Of a DNA stretch of 64,000 nt, positions 41,341 to 53,300 are shown in pieces. This DNA comes from Agarophyton chilense. Lineage: Eukaryota > Rhodophyta > Florideophyceae > Gracilariales > Gracilariaceae. The translations under genes and the position numbers were made by a program. The notes below the pieces were generated by a model. That model was not told the origin of the DNA. It did no database searches and saw only the letters and a list, made by a program, of their open reading frames with translations. The stretch's first letter is position 1. The number at the start of each line of letters is the position of its first letter. Location: positions 992,001 through 1,056,000 of the forward strand of contig JARGXX010000117.1 of assembly GCA_030374765.1 (NCBI GenBank), in the 5' to 3' direction.

Positions 41341-42914
41341 AAATGAAAAGCAAGCCAAGCCCAAGAATGCCACCCAAAAGCAGTCTGATAAAAACGTTAC
41401 TAACGGTAAACACATGATCGCTGATTTCAGCTACCACGTTTTCTGTAGGACAGAATTTGGTTTCAATAAATTTCTGCTGCACAAAAATTGTTTGTATGCA
41501 AAGAATAAGTTCGTGAACATAAAAGTGTTTAATAGCAATTTTTCGATTTCTAATGACTTTCTTCATTTTTAGAAATAGATATTGCTGACGCATTGTCCAC
41601 AAACATAGTTACTGGTGTTGATGTAGCATTTTTCAGTTCATAATTCATTTCGAGAGCCATTTTGCTTCTTTAACTGCTTCACATAACGCAATCAATTTAG
41701 CTTTTGTAGTTGATAAAGAAACAAAGTTTTGCTTACGGCTTCTCTACGATTCTAAACAATTTCTATAGTATCTGGCGTATCCTGAAATTGGGTTTTGCTC
41801 TTCTTTATTTTCCCAACTTGCATCACTGAATATTTGTACAGTGTTTTTTTTCTTTTCACGTACATAAAAGACACAGACCTTTTTATTCTGTATGTTTCGT
41901 AATATTCTTTTGCAAGCAGACCAATGTTCTTTAGAAAAAGAATCAGAAATTTGGCTTAGAGTAGTAATGGAATAAGCTAACTATGGTCTCGTTCTAAACA
42001 TCAGGTATGTGATAAATCCAAATAGTTCTTGATAAGGAACTGATTCCATGCCTGTTTACTATTTTTTTTGGTTTAGAAAATGCCGTGTTAGTTTCTAGAA
42101 GGGTATGAATGGGTTTGCTGTTTTCAATACCGAATCTTTTTAAAACAGTTCCGAATACTGTCTCTGCGATAATTTCATTTTTCCTCCTTTCACGTGGTAC
42201 TCCACTTTCATTACAATAACATGGTATATTTGTTCCAGGTCTTTCATACCGAAATGGGAGCTCAACTTTGATTTGACGACCTACATTGTTTCAAATGTCT
42301 GCAATAGAGATGATGAGGTCAAATACATACGAAGCAATAAATATTAAATGCCCATTGATATTATAACGATGATTCCATTATTTGCGTTGCATTTTCCGAT
42401 TCTCATCTCTCCAAGTACCGAGAAAATTGCTTTGTACCAAGCTTTTGGTGCCTGTCTGAAACGGTAAATAGATTTCTAGAATTACCAAACATGCGTAGGA
42501 TATTTTGTGTTTTCAAACCCTACTGCTTGCTCCATGTATAGTTTTTCTTGTAGGACCCTATTTCGAAATGCAATTTTAACCCATTTAACAAATATGATTT
42601 TTAAGCTGCATAAAAAGTGCAAGAATCATTCGTAAAGAAGCCATTCTTACAACTAGTGCATATGCTTCAAAATACTCCATTCCATATTTTTTAAACCACT
42701 TATACATTAGGCGGGCTTTAAAATGTTTTTTTCTTGTTTTCCTGTTTTTGGTTTTTTTTTATAAACCCCACTTTAGCGTAAGAATCTGCATTCCAGCTTT
42801 CTTTGGTACCAGAGTACATTTATTATTACTTATGATAGAATTAATTTATATTTCTAGTGCAGTGGTCCAATATTTTTTATCAGATACTGTGACTGCTTCT
42901 TTAAAAGATTTAGG

Positions 42915-43328
42915 TTACTTTTCATTTGCTAACATAAAAACTGCTCCTGTAGTAGTATTTCCATCTTCTTCAGCATGCTCGTACGTCAGCCATGTTGGAG
43001 TCTTTTTGACTCTTGTGGATCTTCTTGGGACGATGTGATTTGATTCTAACTTTTTGTCGTCCTGATTTCCTGGTTCCTGAATATTTTCTGTGTTTGAACT
43101 GCTTTCTTCAAGCTGTTCATCATCGTTGTTTTCATATGCGTAAACTTCAAAAACATTGTCTTTTGGGAGCTCCAAAAAATGTGCATTTGCGCTCAATATA
43201 AGCGTTTTTGTATTGCTGTTTATGAATCTGTAGTTTTGCCCTTCATACCCAATAATTGTGCATAGTCTTGATTTAAAATCCGAGTTTTGCAATTCTCCTC
43301 TGGAATAAAACCTAGGCCATACGTCCAA
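42915..43328 (-). pseudogene. copia integrase-RT linker fragment
   Basis: 137 codons containing SRLCTIIGYEGQNYRFINS and later RRSTRVKKTPTWLTYE, the two landmarks that bracket the acidic linker before the copia RT. Confidence 0.65.
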
Positions 43329-44119
43329 AAACTCTCAGATTGCAAAGGTTTGGCTTCTTTCCAGACACTTTTTCTTCAGGACTCATGTTTTTTAAATTTT
43401 TTATTGCAATAATAATTCTGATTTTGTAAGATGTCCGTACTTTTTTGGCCCAAAAACTTTTAGAAACAATGTGGTAATAAAGCATACAACGAGCTTTTTC
43501 ACATAGCGTTCTATTTAGTCTTTTTAAAATTCTTTTTTGTTGCGGTTGTTGAGCAGCTGTAGGCTCAGGAACAATTTTTTTGATTTAAAAAGTTCTTGAA
43601 CTTATGTTGAGAAATATCCTCCCGCTCTGTCACTGCGATTTTTTTTGACAGAAAGTCCACTTTGACTCTCAGCCATTTCAATAAAGTCCTTTGTTTTTTG
43701 AAGCGTTTCATCTTTTGTTTTCATGAAATAGACATTAGATTTCCTAGTGTACTCATGTGTACACGTGAAAAATTAAAGTTCTCCTCCTTTTGAAAGAGTT
43801 TTCATTGGACCACAGAGGTCTGTGTGATTTAATTCTAGTTTTGATTTTGCTTGAAAGTCGTTAAGAGGTTTAAATGACTTTGAAACCATTTTTCAAAGAA
43901 CGCATCCCTTGCAGGCTTTTTCCGTCTTTGGTTCTAGCTTCGTTGGTATTCCAGTAGCAGTTTGTTTTGAAATCACTTGATTTAAAACTGATTCTTCAGT
44001 GTGATCTAGGCTGACATGCCATATTTCAAAAGTTTCCTGTACGGAAGCATATGCGAAATAGTTATTTTCCTTAGTTTTGTAGGCTTTGAAGCAGTACTTT
44101 GATGGTTCCTTTTGAACGT

Positions 44120-44434
44120 TTAAAATTGTATTCTAATTGTGTTTTGAATTTTTTCTGCATGACCTTTCTGAAAGTGAACAGTATTGCCACGTTCATCGAT
44201 TTGTCCAATAGATAAAACATTAGCAGCGATTCCGGGTACATTTAGTACATCAACGATTTTTAAAACTTCATTTTTTCCATTTCCAGGTTTGCGCATTTGA
44301 ATATTTCCTTTTATTTTTGAAGTGACTGTGGTTCCATTTACAAGTTTAATTGTAACGGGGTCAGTTTTCTGTATACTATTTGGTACAAACCACGATTGAT
44401 TAATTTTCATGTGTAATGATGCTCTTAAATCCAA
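44120..44434 (-). pseudogene. copia protease fragment
   Basis: 104 codons. The active-site triad at the start is degraded to L-R-A, so it is inactive. The following strands VTIKLVNGTTVTSKIKGNI and VLSIGQIDERGNTVHF match the copia protease fold. Confidence 0.6.
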
Positions 44435-44496
44435 GTACTATGTTTCTGGAAGTTTTGAGTCTTCTTTCTGAGCCATTAAAAATTTTCCAGGCCTTT

Positions 44497-45110
44497 TTAA
44501 TGTATAATTTGATGCGTTTGTTGAATATCCAGTCTGGTTTCTGTTTTCGGAAGTACCAATTCTCTCATCTCGCTTTTTGTGCAACATTCTCGAATTCTAT
44601 GTCCTTTTTTCTGAAAGTAGTGACTGTAGAAAGGGAATTTTGTTTTTCTCTTTTCATGTTTCACTTGAAGAAAATTTCTGTTTTGTTGTTTTTCTGATGT
44701 AAAGTTTTTTCTAGACTCTTCTCGTAATATTCTGGCATGAAGTTCTTCGAATGATATTTTTTCTGCCATGTTTTCTAGTGTTACAGCAAGACTTTTGTAT
44801 GATTTTGGCAGACTCCATAACAGTCGCATAATATATTCTTCTTTTGATTTTTGAACACCCAGTTTACGTAATCTGGTTTTTAAACTTTTTAGTTGTTCAA
44901 TATGTTCTTTTGCAGAATCTCCTTCGTTTAGTTTCTTTGAAATAAGTTGTTCTTCTATGTCCGTTTTGTTTGCCATTCTTTTATTTTCATAAACTTCTGA
45001 TCATGCGTTCCATGCTTCTGTTCCTGTTTTAGCTGATTTGAAAAAAACAATTTGATTGTCGTCTACTGAAATGCTGATATCTATGAAAGCCTTTTCATTT
45101 GCAGAAGCGT
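44497..45110 (-). pseudogene. copia gag fragment
   Basis: The 159-codon frame at 44497-44976 is the best-kept part. The N-terminal extension (VDDNQIVFFKSAKTGTEAW) is readable to about 45100 after one stop. It shows the UBN2-type Gag helices. The zinc knuckle region near 44580 reads KKGHRIRECC, with part of the Cys pattern lost. Confidence 0.65.
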
Positions 45111-45120
45111 TTTCTTCTTA

Positions 45121-46205
45121 TACCAAAAAGGGTTTACGTTTTGGTATTACTGAAGGAGGGCGAAGAGTATTTTTTTCATCCGGAGCCTGCGTAAGGATAT
45201 ATATTTCCGGAGACTTAATGAAAACTTGACACCTATTCTTTTGGTAAACAAAAGCTTTCGTCCACCTCCTCGTGTCGTCGACTGAGCACCGTAAGCTGGC
45301 TAACAGAGTAATTCAGGGAAGATTATTTGTTGGATAGGGAAGTAATCAGACCTCTATCGACCAGTGATCCCTACTTTATTGGTGTACTTTTCAGAATTCT
45401 TTAGACTTGTTTTAACTCTCTAAGAAAAATAAATTACATTTATTCGATGGACCGGCGTTGTGGTATGCTAAGGGAGTTTTTTTTGCTCGAGGTTCGATGA
45501 AATGCAGAGCTTAAATGGCTTCCTTCATGGATTGTTGTCCATTGGGCTTTACTGGCGTTGCTTTTGTTAGAGCCCGGAATCGGAATTATCTAAGGTCTTT
45601 CCTTACTTGGGTTATTAGGGTTTTTTTCTCATAGGCTGACGTTTATCATCAGTGTAATTCGGGAGCTTTCTGAAGGTCGTTCCTTGCTGGGGGTTCTGCA
45701 TGTCTTCTCCTCAAGTATTATAAGGTCTTTTGAAGTTGAATATTGTATTTAACAGTTTTTGTTATATTAGCGTTTGGTTTTTGAAGGGTGCTCTGAAAAA
45801 CGATTGTTTAAATATATGTACCATGCGCCCAGCGTATTTGAAGCGGGCCGGGTTTTTAAAGCATCAAAATTATGTCCGGTAAAAACTGTGGGTATTGTTG
45901 TCGAGGCCCGTATCTCAGGGACCTGGGGGATACGACGCCCGGATCTAGTTTTACTTGCATGGGAGTCGGGTGACGGTTGGAGCTATTAAGGTCGCGCTCT
46001 CAGACGGAAGTAGTCCTCCTAAAAGCGCAAGCCGGTACTACTGGCTAAAGTGGTCTTAGAGTCGAAAGAAGTTGACCGTTCTCAGATGTGATGGACCTGC
46101 TACAAATATAATATCAAACTACAGCGCTCACGGGAAAAATTCCAGGAATGAGGAAGGATGCCTTGCGCATTTTAAAAGATTTTTCGGGTTAAGCTTTCAG
46201 TTTAC
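45121..46205. other. No recognised gene
   Basis: About 1.1 kb with no coding motif. No LTR matching the copia relics was found here. Confidence 0.35.
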
Positions 46206-47310
46206 GTTCGAGAAAAGTCGCAGAGCAAAAATGCTCTCCTTCGTGCACTTAGAAATGAGATACCAGAGATCGCTAAAGAGTGTGAAATGAATACCTTGTT
46301 TCGTTGCATTGAAGATGAAACATACCCAATCAGTGTCGGGAGGATTGTGCCGAAGAAGAGATCTTCCAGGGGAGTAGTAAATTCTCCAGCCCTAAACTTC
46401 TCGGATAAAAAACGCCGAGGGCGTTTTAAACGCACTCCGTGCGGCAATGAGGGTGAATCCTAGAATGAATATGAGTCCGAGTCCGCTCCAGATTCCGACT
46501 CGGAAGAAGAATCAACTCCCCGCCGCAGTGAATTTCAAAGAATTCTTTCCCTCATGAAGGGTGTTGAGAAGGCACCGGCGCGCATGACAGAAGACATTAA
46601 GAACTTGAAGGAGTTGCAGAGAAATTCAAAAAACCCAAATAGTAAGGATTTTCTTGTCAATCTCAGACATGCGATCGAAGAAATGGTTGAAGATTTGATC
46701 AGGACTCTGGCACTCAGCTGACGGCGGTGATGAAGGTATTTCTAGACTAGCAAGGAAGGATTTTATTTCGAAGTGGCAGATGCCGAACAAGAAGTTCTGG
46801 GTTGCTTTTGTTTGGAAACCGTTTCCTGAACAATATGTTTCTGTTGACAGTATTGAATGGGAAGATATGCTTCGCAAAGGCCTAACGAATTATCAGACGG
46901 TGTCTGCTTTTGCTTAAGCTCATCACTTGAAGGGCAACCGTCTAGAAGCTGCAAAGCTGGCTTGAGTTATTGACTGCGTCATCAGCTCGCTTGGAGTTAT
47001 GTGCGCCAAATAAGAGTTGGCGATGGAGTCGGCAATTCATAGGTGGGCGGTAGTGATAATGGTTGATAACACTGGAAACTGGAATGTGGTCAGAGAACTC
47101 GAAGAAGAGCACGACGATTTGAAAAGCGGGGAAATGAGGCCCGAGCTTTACAAGTAGGCGAAACCTCAAAAGAAGTTTAAGAAAGATAAGTCTGCCTTGA
47201 GTAGTCAAGGAGACGAGAACGAGACTTATACAAAAACAACGACGATAACAACAACAACAGTTTTTAATTCGATGGACATGCGAAACGTGCTTCTTATTGC
47301 AGGGGGCGTC
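46206..47310 (+). pseudogene. Decayed unrecognised gene
   Basis: Plus-strand text that looks protein-coding for about 1.1 kb. Frame one runs from 46206 to about 46720 with a single TAG; it contains NEIPEIAKECEMNTLFRC, an acidic Ser tract (ESESAPDSDSEEES) and a coiled-coil-like LMKGVEKAPARMTEDIKNLK. After a shift the text continues with WQMPNKKFWVAFVWKP and VDSIEWEDMLRKGLTNYQTV, then a Thr/Lys-rich tail. Four or more stops follow. The layout (acidic tract then charged tail) could be a retroelement gag, but no zinc knuckle is seen. Element D interrupts the locus about 140 bases later. Confidence 0.4.
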
Positions 47311-47444
47311 CAAAATAAACGACGGGGTTATAAAGAAATAAAGCGCACGTCAACGACCAAAGTAAAGACATAAGAAGAGAATTCAAAACATAGTTGAGGG
47401 AATTCAAAGTGGTCTTCATTTCTTATATGTCGGTCACGTATACC

Positions 47445-47449
47445 CTTTT
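47445..47449 (+). repeat. Target site duplication of D (CTTTT), partner at 59224-59228
   Basis: CTTTT abuts both LTR outer ends exactly, showing a complete insertion. Confidence 0.85.
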
Positions 47450-48243
47450 TGTAGTGCAACGCCAAGGGCGGCGGAAACACACGAAGATGTCCGAGTCTTC
47501 CTCCAAGGAGGGTAGCACGGCGACGGAGCCTCTCCGGAGTGAACACGACTAAGTCGGGGTGTAAGGCCGAGGTTCACCGGCACGCCAAGCGGGGAGAGTG
47601 CGGGATGCTAGAAGGGAGCAGACCAGGTATGAGCTGTATTACACGGGAGTGGGAAATTGATAAAGGGGGGACCACCCAGTGGGGGCGATCGGGGGCATGG
47701 GCCACGAGAGCCAAAAGAAATATGTAGCAAACCCAATACTGGGGCGAGAACACGGCAGTGGTATGAACGATATACACGCTAGCAGCGGTGAGTCTCCTGT
47801 TGACGCAGGGTGGATAAGTCTACCGTTAGTAACGCGGCTTCACCTCCGTAGAGTGCGGAAGACTCGCGAAAGCGGAAAAAGACTTAGAGCCAAGAACCCT
47901 GGTTGGGGAGGTTTACTGAGTGTCAGGGCGAGATCGCCCTGGCACTATATAGTGTAGACTACTGTAGAGAGCTCCCTAACCTAGTGTAATAAAGATAAAT
48001 AAATAGAGAAATATCCAGCTATGCTGTGCAAACCTGTCCTGGGCCACCCGTGGGACACGTGGGTAAGTCACACCCGAATCGGGGCCACGGCGCACGGCCG
48101 CCGGTGCACTTCGCGTACAACGCGTATACACCTGGCTACGCCAGCCCGCTAGTAGCGGTATTACTCATAGATCTCACAAGTATCGCCCGAGGCGAAAAAA
48201 CAACCAAGTCCTGGAAAACGGCCCTCACGAGGGTTGCACTTCA
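47450..48243 (-). repeat. Element D 3' LTR
   Basis: 794 bp. Element strand starts TGAAGTGCAACCC and ends GTTGCACTACA. Its last 120 bases match the A LTR. TATA/hairpin unit at 47924-47953. Confidence 0.93.
47924..47953 (-). promoter_or_regulatory. LTR palindromic TATA plus hairpin (D 3' LTR)
   Basis: ACTATATAGT (47944-47953) and the 8-bp stem CAGGGCGA/TCGCCCTG (47924-47941) with loop GA, as in A where the loop is TC. Because the TATA box is self-complementary it could fire toward the antisense ORF as well as along the element. That use is inference. The 5' LTR carries the same unit at 58904-58933. Confidence 0.45.
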
Positions 48244-48259
48244 TATCCCCCTCCTGAGG
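48244..48259 (-). promoter_or_regulatory. Polypurine tract of D
   Basis: CTCAGGAGGGGGATA on the element strand, touching the 3' LTR. Confidence 0.8.
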
Positions 48260-48278
48260 CGCGAGTACGACATCCGCG

Positions 48279-50216
48279 ATGGTGGGCGACGCGCCGAGAC
48301 GAATGCATAAGAGTGCAACCAGCTCGCTGGGATCCACTTCATCGGATGCCAACAAACGCAGTGCGGCAAAACTCCAGTCTCCTGGCAACAACCGTTCTCA
48401 ACGTTCCATCTCAACCGAATCCGCATCCTTGCGTGCCAGTCCTCCGATTCCTCGGCATCGTCTCCCGCTTCGCCGGTCTCCTCTTCCGGTCATCCGGCCT
48501 CTTCGCTCACCGATGAGCAACCAAAACAATCAACCCAACCGTCTCCCTGCGGGGTACTTCTCCGGCTTCCGGTCCGTTCCGCTTCCGCAAAGCGCGTCAT
48601 GAGCTGCGCCGCAGATTCCTATCGCGAACGCGGCTGCTGCTCCGTACGGAATGTTCCCCCCGAGAGGGTGGCCGCCATACGACATGCTTGTCGGGCGCCA
48701 TCCTGGGCATCATGCGTCCGTTCTCCGGCTTGCGCCGTGGTTCCACCCGATTGCGGTGTTAAAAGAAGCGCTCATAGCGACGTACACCGATGGAAACGGG
48801 ATGCTTCCGGGCGATATTCCGGCCGTGGCGACCACTTCGTTGGATTGGCGACGCCGCGTAGCGGTTCCGGTCCACGCTGTGGCGCGCCGGGGTAGGGAAA
48901 CCTCGGCTTCCGCTCATGCGGCCTTCGTCCTTCTTGGCCATCAACGGCTTCGCCGGGCTCCTTTCGAATTTTTCATCCCCGATGGTCTCGGCACCGACAT
49001 TCGGCTTTACCGCACCCAAGGTGAGATTGGTTACGTCGACCGCCTGGCGGGTTTGGAAACACTCTCGTGGAGGGGCATCCCGATAGCACGGCAAGAGGCC
49101 ATGTGCTGGACGCGACCGATTATCCGGGCAGAATTCCGCTACATGCGTCGACTTGCGCGGGCCAACTTCCTCGCCCTGATCCGCTTCGAGCGTCGAGCAC
49201 GATCCCGATTCGGGTATTTGGTCCCGTATCAGAACGTGGAGATCGAACGCCTTCGCTTGGCCGACCGACGGGGTCGCTATGTCCTCATTCCACCGTGGTG
49301 GTCGAACCTCGAGGCCTGCCGGGGCTGTTACATCGAGCTGCCACCCGTCATCACGTATTACGGTTCGTACGTCATCGAGGATCCCGAGTCCGGACTGTGG
49401 TCCGTGGTGATTACCGAATGGGCAGTCCGCGCGGCGGTGTTCCTCCTCTGGGAGGTGTATGACCAGTACAGACTTTGGTTCCTCCCGTTCCGGTTGAGGT
49501 CCGCGATTCGCAGCCTGGACCTGAGCATCCCACTTGGTGGAGTAACCAACGCCGGGGAAGTGGCGGGTCTTCTCGATTACATCGACCAGTTGGACTGGAC
49601 CGCCGTTCCGATTGAACAAAGCGGGCGCACCGTGGGTAGCCGGGGTCAGGACCTGTCACCAGGAAGGCGTACTCCCTTGGGAGGTGATTTCGTATACTTT
49701 GACCCCTGGGAAGGGCACGAAATCTCCGCGGAGGAAGCGAACGAACTCCGGTTTGCACCACTCCATATCCCCGAGGGGCATCCCATCGGTTTCGTGGACG
49801 CGGATGAATATTACCACGTCTACGACGGCGACGATCCAATGGTGGACAACGAACCCGACGACGGGGAAGCGTACGCCGAGGCGGAGGTCGAGGGATCCGA
49901 AGCGGAAGGTCCTTCTAACGCAGGGACGCCAGCCACGCCTTACGCGGGTTTGGATAACCCCGCGGCGGCTGGGTCGGAGTACGCGGTAGCTGGACCACTT
50001 CCGGTTCCACCGGTGAATCTCCCAAGTGGTGGGGCGTCCGCCCCAGGCGATGCGAGCTCCGCTCCGGCAGGTCAAGCGGCCGTGATCTCCCAGTTCCTGC
50101 GACAGGTGGGGCTGGGGACCAACGCAGCGAGTGGCGATGCTGCTGCGATGCGCGAGGCCTTGATCACCCGCCTCCAGGGAGGTAACCAACCCGGGGGCGG
50201 TGAGCCGAACCCGTGA
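48279..50216 (+). pseudogene. Antisense accessory ORF of element D (unknown protein)
   Basis: Opposite in strand to gag-pol and starting 36 bases inside the 3' LTR. The frame is 646 codons from ATG 48279, interrupted only by TGA at 48600-48602; the part after it (from ATG 48651) is 521 codons. The N terminus is Ser/Arg rich and shares a GYFSG motif with the C copy. The middle is the conserved part: APWFHPIAV, RPIIRAEFRYMRR, RFERRARSRFGYLVPY, WWSNLEACRGCYIELPP, LLWEVYDQYRLWFLP. Many Trp and Arg positions are kept in C. The end is acidic, then Ala/Gly/Pro rich. Unrecognised; no catalytic motif seen. Pol ends 180 bases away in tail-to-tail orientation. Confidence 0.8.
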
Positions 50217-50394
50217 CGGGGCGCGCGATCCCGATGGGGAGTTTCCCCTGTGACTTAGAGTAGTATCCCGAGTGCTCGGTATTCCATCGATAGCTTCGAA
50301 TAAAAACCAAGTGACTTGTGTAACCCAAAAACTTCCTTCCCTAACCTGTTCTCAAGCAAACCTACTTCTCTTTTCTCTTCCACCGAGGTGGGTG

Positions 50395-53300
50395 TTATCC
50401 CACCTGGGCTTTAACAACCGATGCCGGGATTCCCGTCCGCGTTCTGCGGTGATATGACACCACCTTCGAACGTGGGAGATGTTCCATCGCCTCATCCGAA
50501 TCCCATTCGGGCCCTAAACCGTACCAACGGACGAGATATTGAATATAACCATCCGGATGGTATGAGTGCCCCACTATGTGGTCGACCACGAACTCCTTCT
50601 CGTAGACTTCCCGCCCTTGCAGTGTACGCGTCACCGGACCAAACAGGTGTACGTCCGCGGGTGCGTGTGGGCTACTGTGCCCTTCCCCCGAGGGGTCCAT
50701 GGGTTGGCGTTGCCTTTCCATGCCCTGGGTAGGGGAACGAACCGGGTTCCGGGTTGCCTTGGCCGCTTGGCGGGTTGTTTACGCCAAGGCGTCATGACGA
50801 AGAGCGTCAGTTCGACAGCTTCGGCCGGAGGCCTTCCCGTGGGGCAATTCTCCCAGTTTTTGGGTCGAAATGCTTTCCGAGAGTTCTCGTGCAGAGGCTA
50901 CCCTTCGGGGGAACGCGGACTCATCCCAAAGCTGGGTTTCGCGGTTGCGTTCCGCGAGTCGTCGGGGTGAAATCCGTCGCGACGGTGCTGGACTTGACGC
51001 GGGAGGCAGTTTCATCACGGGGCGTCGTGCCTTGCCGGGTGATCCGCCTTGGGCGTTGATTGGCGTATCTCCCGAGCCGGGTGTCGTCTGGTCACGTGAC
51101 ACGTCCGGCTGATGGCTGGGAGTACTCCGCGCAGTGCTGCGTTCCGCCTCCTCACGTGAGGGCGTGTGCAACGGCGCTGCCGGTATGTCTGCTCGCTTAA
51201 GCGACACAGTACCGCGACGGGCGTGCAACTCCGGGTCAACCGTGCCTTCCTCACCAACGGGCGGCGACGTGCGCGGCGAGGAACCCCTGCGGGGAGCGAG
51301 TTCGTCCTCGACTATCCCTTTCGAGGGTTCAACTTCACTCGGCGACGAGGTGCTTCCGTCCTTGACGGGCACATTATCCGGGGGGACCGGTGCGCCTTCG
51401 ACAACGCTGTCGGGGTCAACCGAGACACTCGGAGTGCGTCCGCCACTTCGCGCGGGTTCTGAACCAGCATCAAGCGTGCTGGGTGTGAATCTCCCGTCTG
51501 CTACGGTGTGCTTGCCCGGCTTAGCCGGTGTGTCCTGCCGTACAGTACGAGGGACCACTTCCGATCGATTCGGCCTAGAGGGGCCTGCGAGGGCGTGCTC
51601 TAAGTTTTCCAGCGTAGCTGGTGTCGACGAACCGTGACCCACGGGCTGCGGGTCAACGCTCGACGGCATAGCCGGTCCAGTATCGCGAGGGCAAACAGCA
51701 TCCTGCGACGATTTCGGTTTCGCTTCGGCGAGAGGGTTTCCACTACGTGGTGCGTCCTGTCGAGTAGAGTCCCCGTGGGGAGTGCGATCAGACGCAGATG
51801 CGGTGGCGCTTCCCATAGAGGGTTCAGCAACGGCTGTAGCGCCCAAATGTGGAGGTGGCACGTCGGTAGACGGGACGTCCTGGTCACCGTTGTTCTTTCT
51901 GGTGTGTCCAGGAGTCCGTGCACCACGGTTGTCATGACGCGACGAAGCGGTTTCCGTCTCTCGACGAGAGTTATGAGCCTCCTCCCCCTCCTGAGACGGA
52001 GCGGCATGGGGAGTGGTTGAAACGCCCAACGGGCGGGGATAGACACCGCGCCGTGGCGTGAGAGAAGAGAGGCCATTCTGGCCTTGGTCCGATAAGATCG
52101 GCAAGTCAGAGAGTCCCTGGGTAGGGTGTGGTAACGCAGAAGGTCTGGAAACCACGGCAGTGGGCTGAGCCACCGTTGTGTGCCGAGCACCATCATCCTC
52201 AGAGAGGGATTGTTGACCCATTTCGGTTACTTCCAACGTCGGTGGAGGGGCGAGTACAACGCGGTCGCGGGAGATCCGCTCATCAGCGTCGACAATTTCC
52301 ACCACGATGGTGTCGTCTTTCACCGAAATGACCTTGTAAGGACCGTCCGCGACGGAAGAAAGCTTGTGCTTCTTTTCCTTTTCAGGGTTCCAGTACTCCT
52401 TACGGACGAACACGAAGTCCCCGGCTTTGATTGGCGGGGCCTTACCGCATACACGAGAGTCGAAATCACGCTTGTAAGCTGCTTGGGCAGGAGCCATCGA
52501 GCTTCGGGCGACCGGGATCAGCTTCGTAAGCCACTCTTTCCACCTGTGGCGATAATCCTTCACGGAAGGGAACGCATCCAGCGTGGGCTGGGGTTCTAAC
52601 GCGACAGCCGGCGGAGGGCGGGACAAGACCAGTTCGAATGGACTCAAGCCCGTAGTACGGTGTACCTGCGTATTGTACGCGAACGTCAAGGCGTCGGTAT
52701 ATAAATCCCATGTCTTTGGGTAATTGGCAACGTAAGAACGGAGAGACGCTAATAGCGTTCGGTTAAACCGCTCCACTTGCCCATTACACTGGGGGTGATA
52801 GGTCGTTGTGAACAGGTTCTTGATGTCAAGAATCCTGCACACGTCCTCGAAGAATCGCGATGCGAACTGTTTTCCGTTATCGGATAGAAGATTAATCGGC
52901 GGGCCGTAGACGAATACCCAATGGGTTACAAATGCTTGTGCAACCGTGAAAGCGGATATCTTCCGTAAAGGTACGGTCCGAACCAGTTTTGAGAAACGAT
53001 CCGTGATAACGAGTAAAAACTTATGCCCACGTCGTGTGGTGAGGAGCTCGCCGAGGATGTCAATGGCGACAAACTCGAGAGGAGCCCGTGCCGGGAATAG
53101 TTTCAACTTCGTTGAGTACTTGCGAAGTTTCACCCGATTCTTAGCACATTCGGTACAAAACCGCACCGTTGCGTAGCAATCCACCGCCAGGGCGGGCCAG
53201 TACAAGTTCCTTCGCAAAGTGAGGTAGAGTTTCCGTCCACCGGCGTGTCCACCAAGTTTCGCATAGTGCGATAGATGCAAAACTGTAGACTGTAGAGCAT

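Larger units (their letters stand above)
41340..45120 (-). mobile_element. Ty1/copia gag-pol relic
   Basis: AT-rich, reading on the minus strand in the full copia order. Gag (44497-44976 and beyond): ANKTDIEEQLISKKL, LLWSLPKSYKSLAVTLENM. Protease (44120-44434): LRASLHM in the D-S-G-A-S-x-H-M position, then LKIVDVLNVPGIAANVLSI. Integrase (about 43330-44110): WHVSLDHTEESVL, ELNHTDLCGPMKTLS. Linker (42915-43328): CTIIGYEGQNYRFINSNTK. RT (about 42000-42800): QAPKAWYKAI, VEYHVKGGKMKLSQ. RNase H (about 41600-41900): KKQNGSRNEL, followed by FYVHELI. Many stops and shifts. No LTRs were found, so it is probably an old truncated copy. Confidence 0.75.

Noticed and set aside
48759..49619. Sense-strand (minus) 286-codon frame within the D antisense ORF, with a counterpart in C (18302-18817)
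   Set aside because: Its resemblance to the C frame follows from being the complement of the conserved antisense motifs. It is shorter, lacks the shared Trp/Arg pattern and is broken sooner in C. The antisense frame is the better gene, but the sense frame should be tested alongside it.
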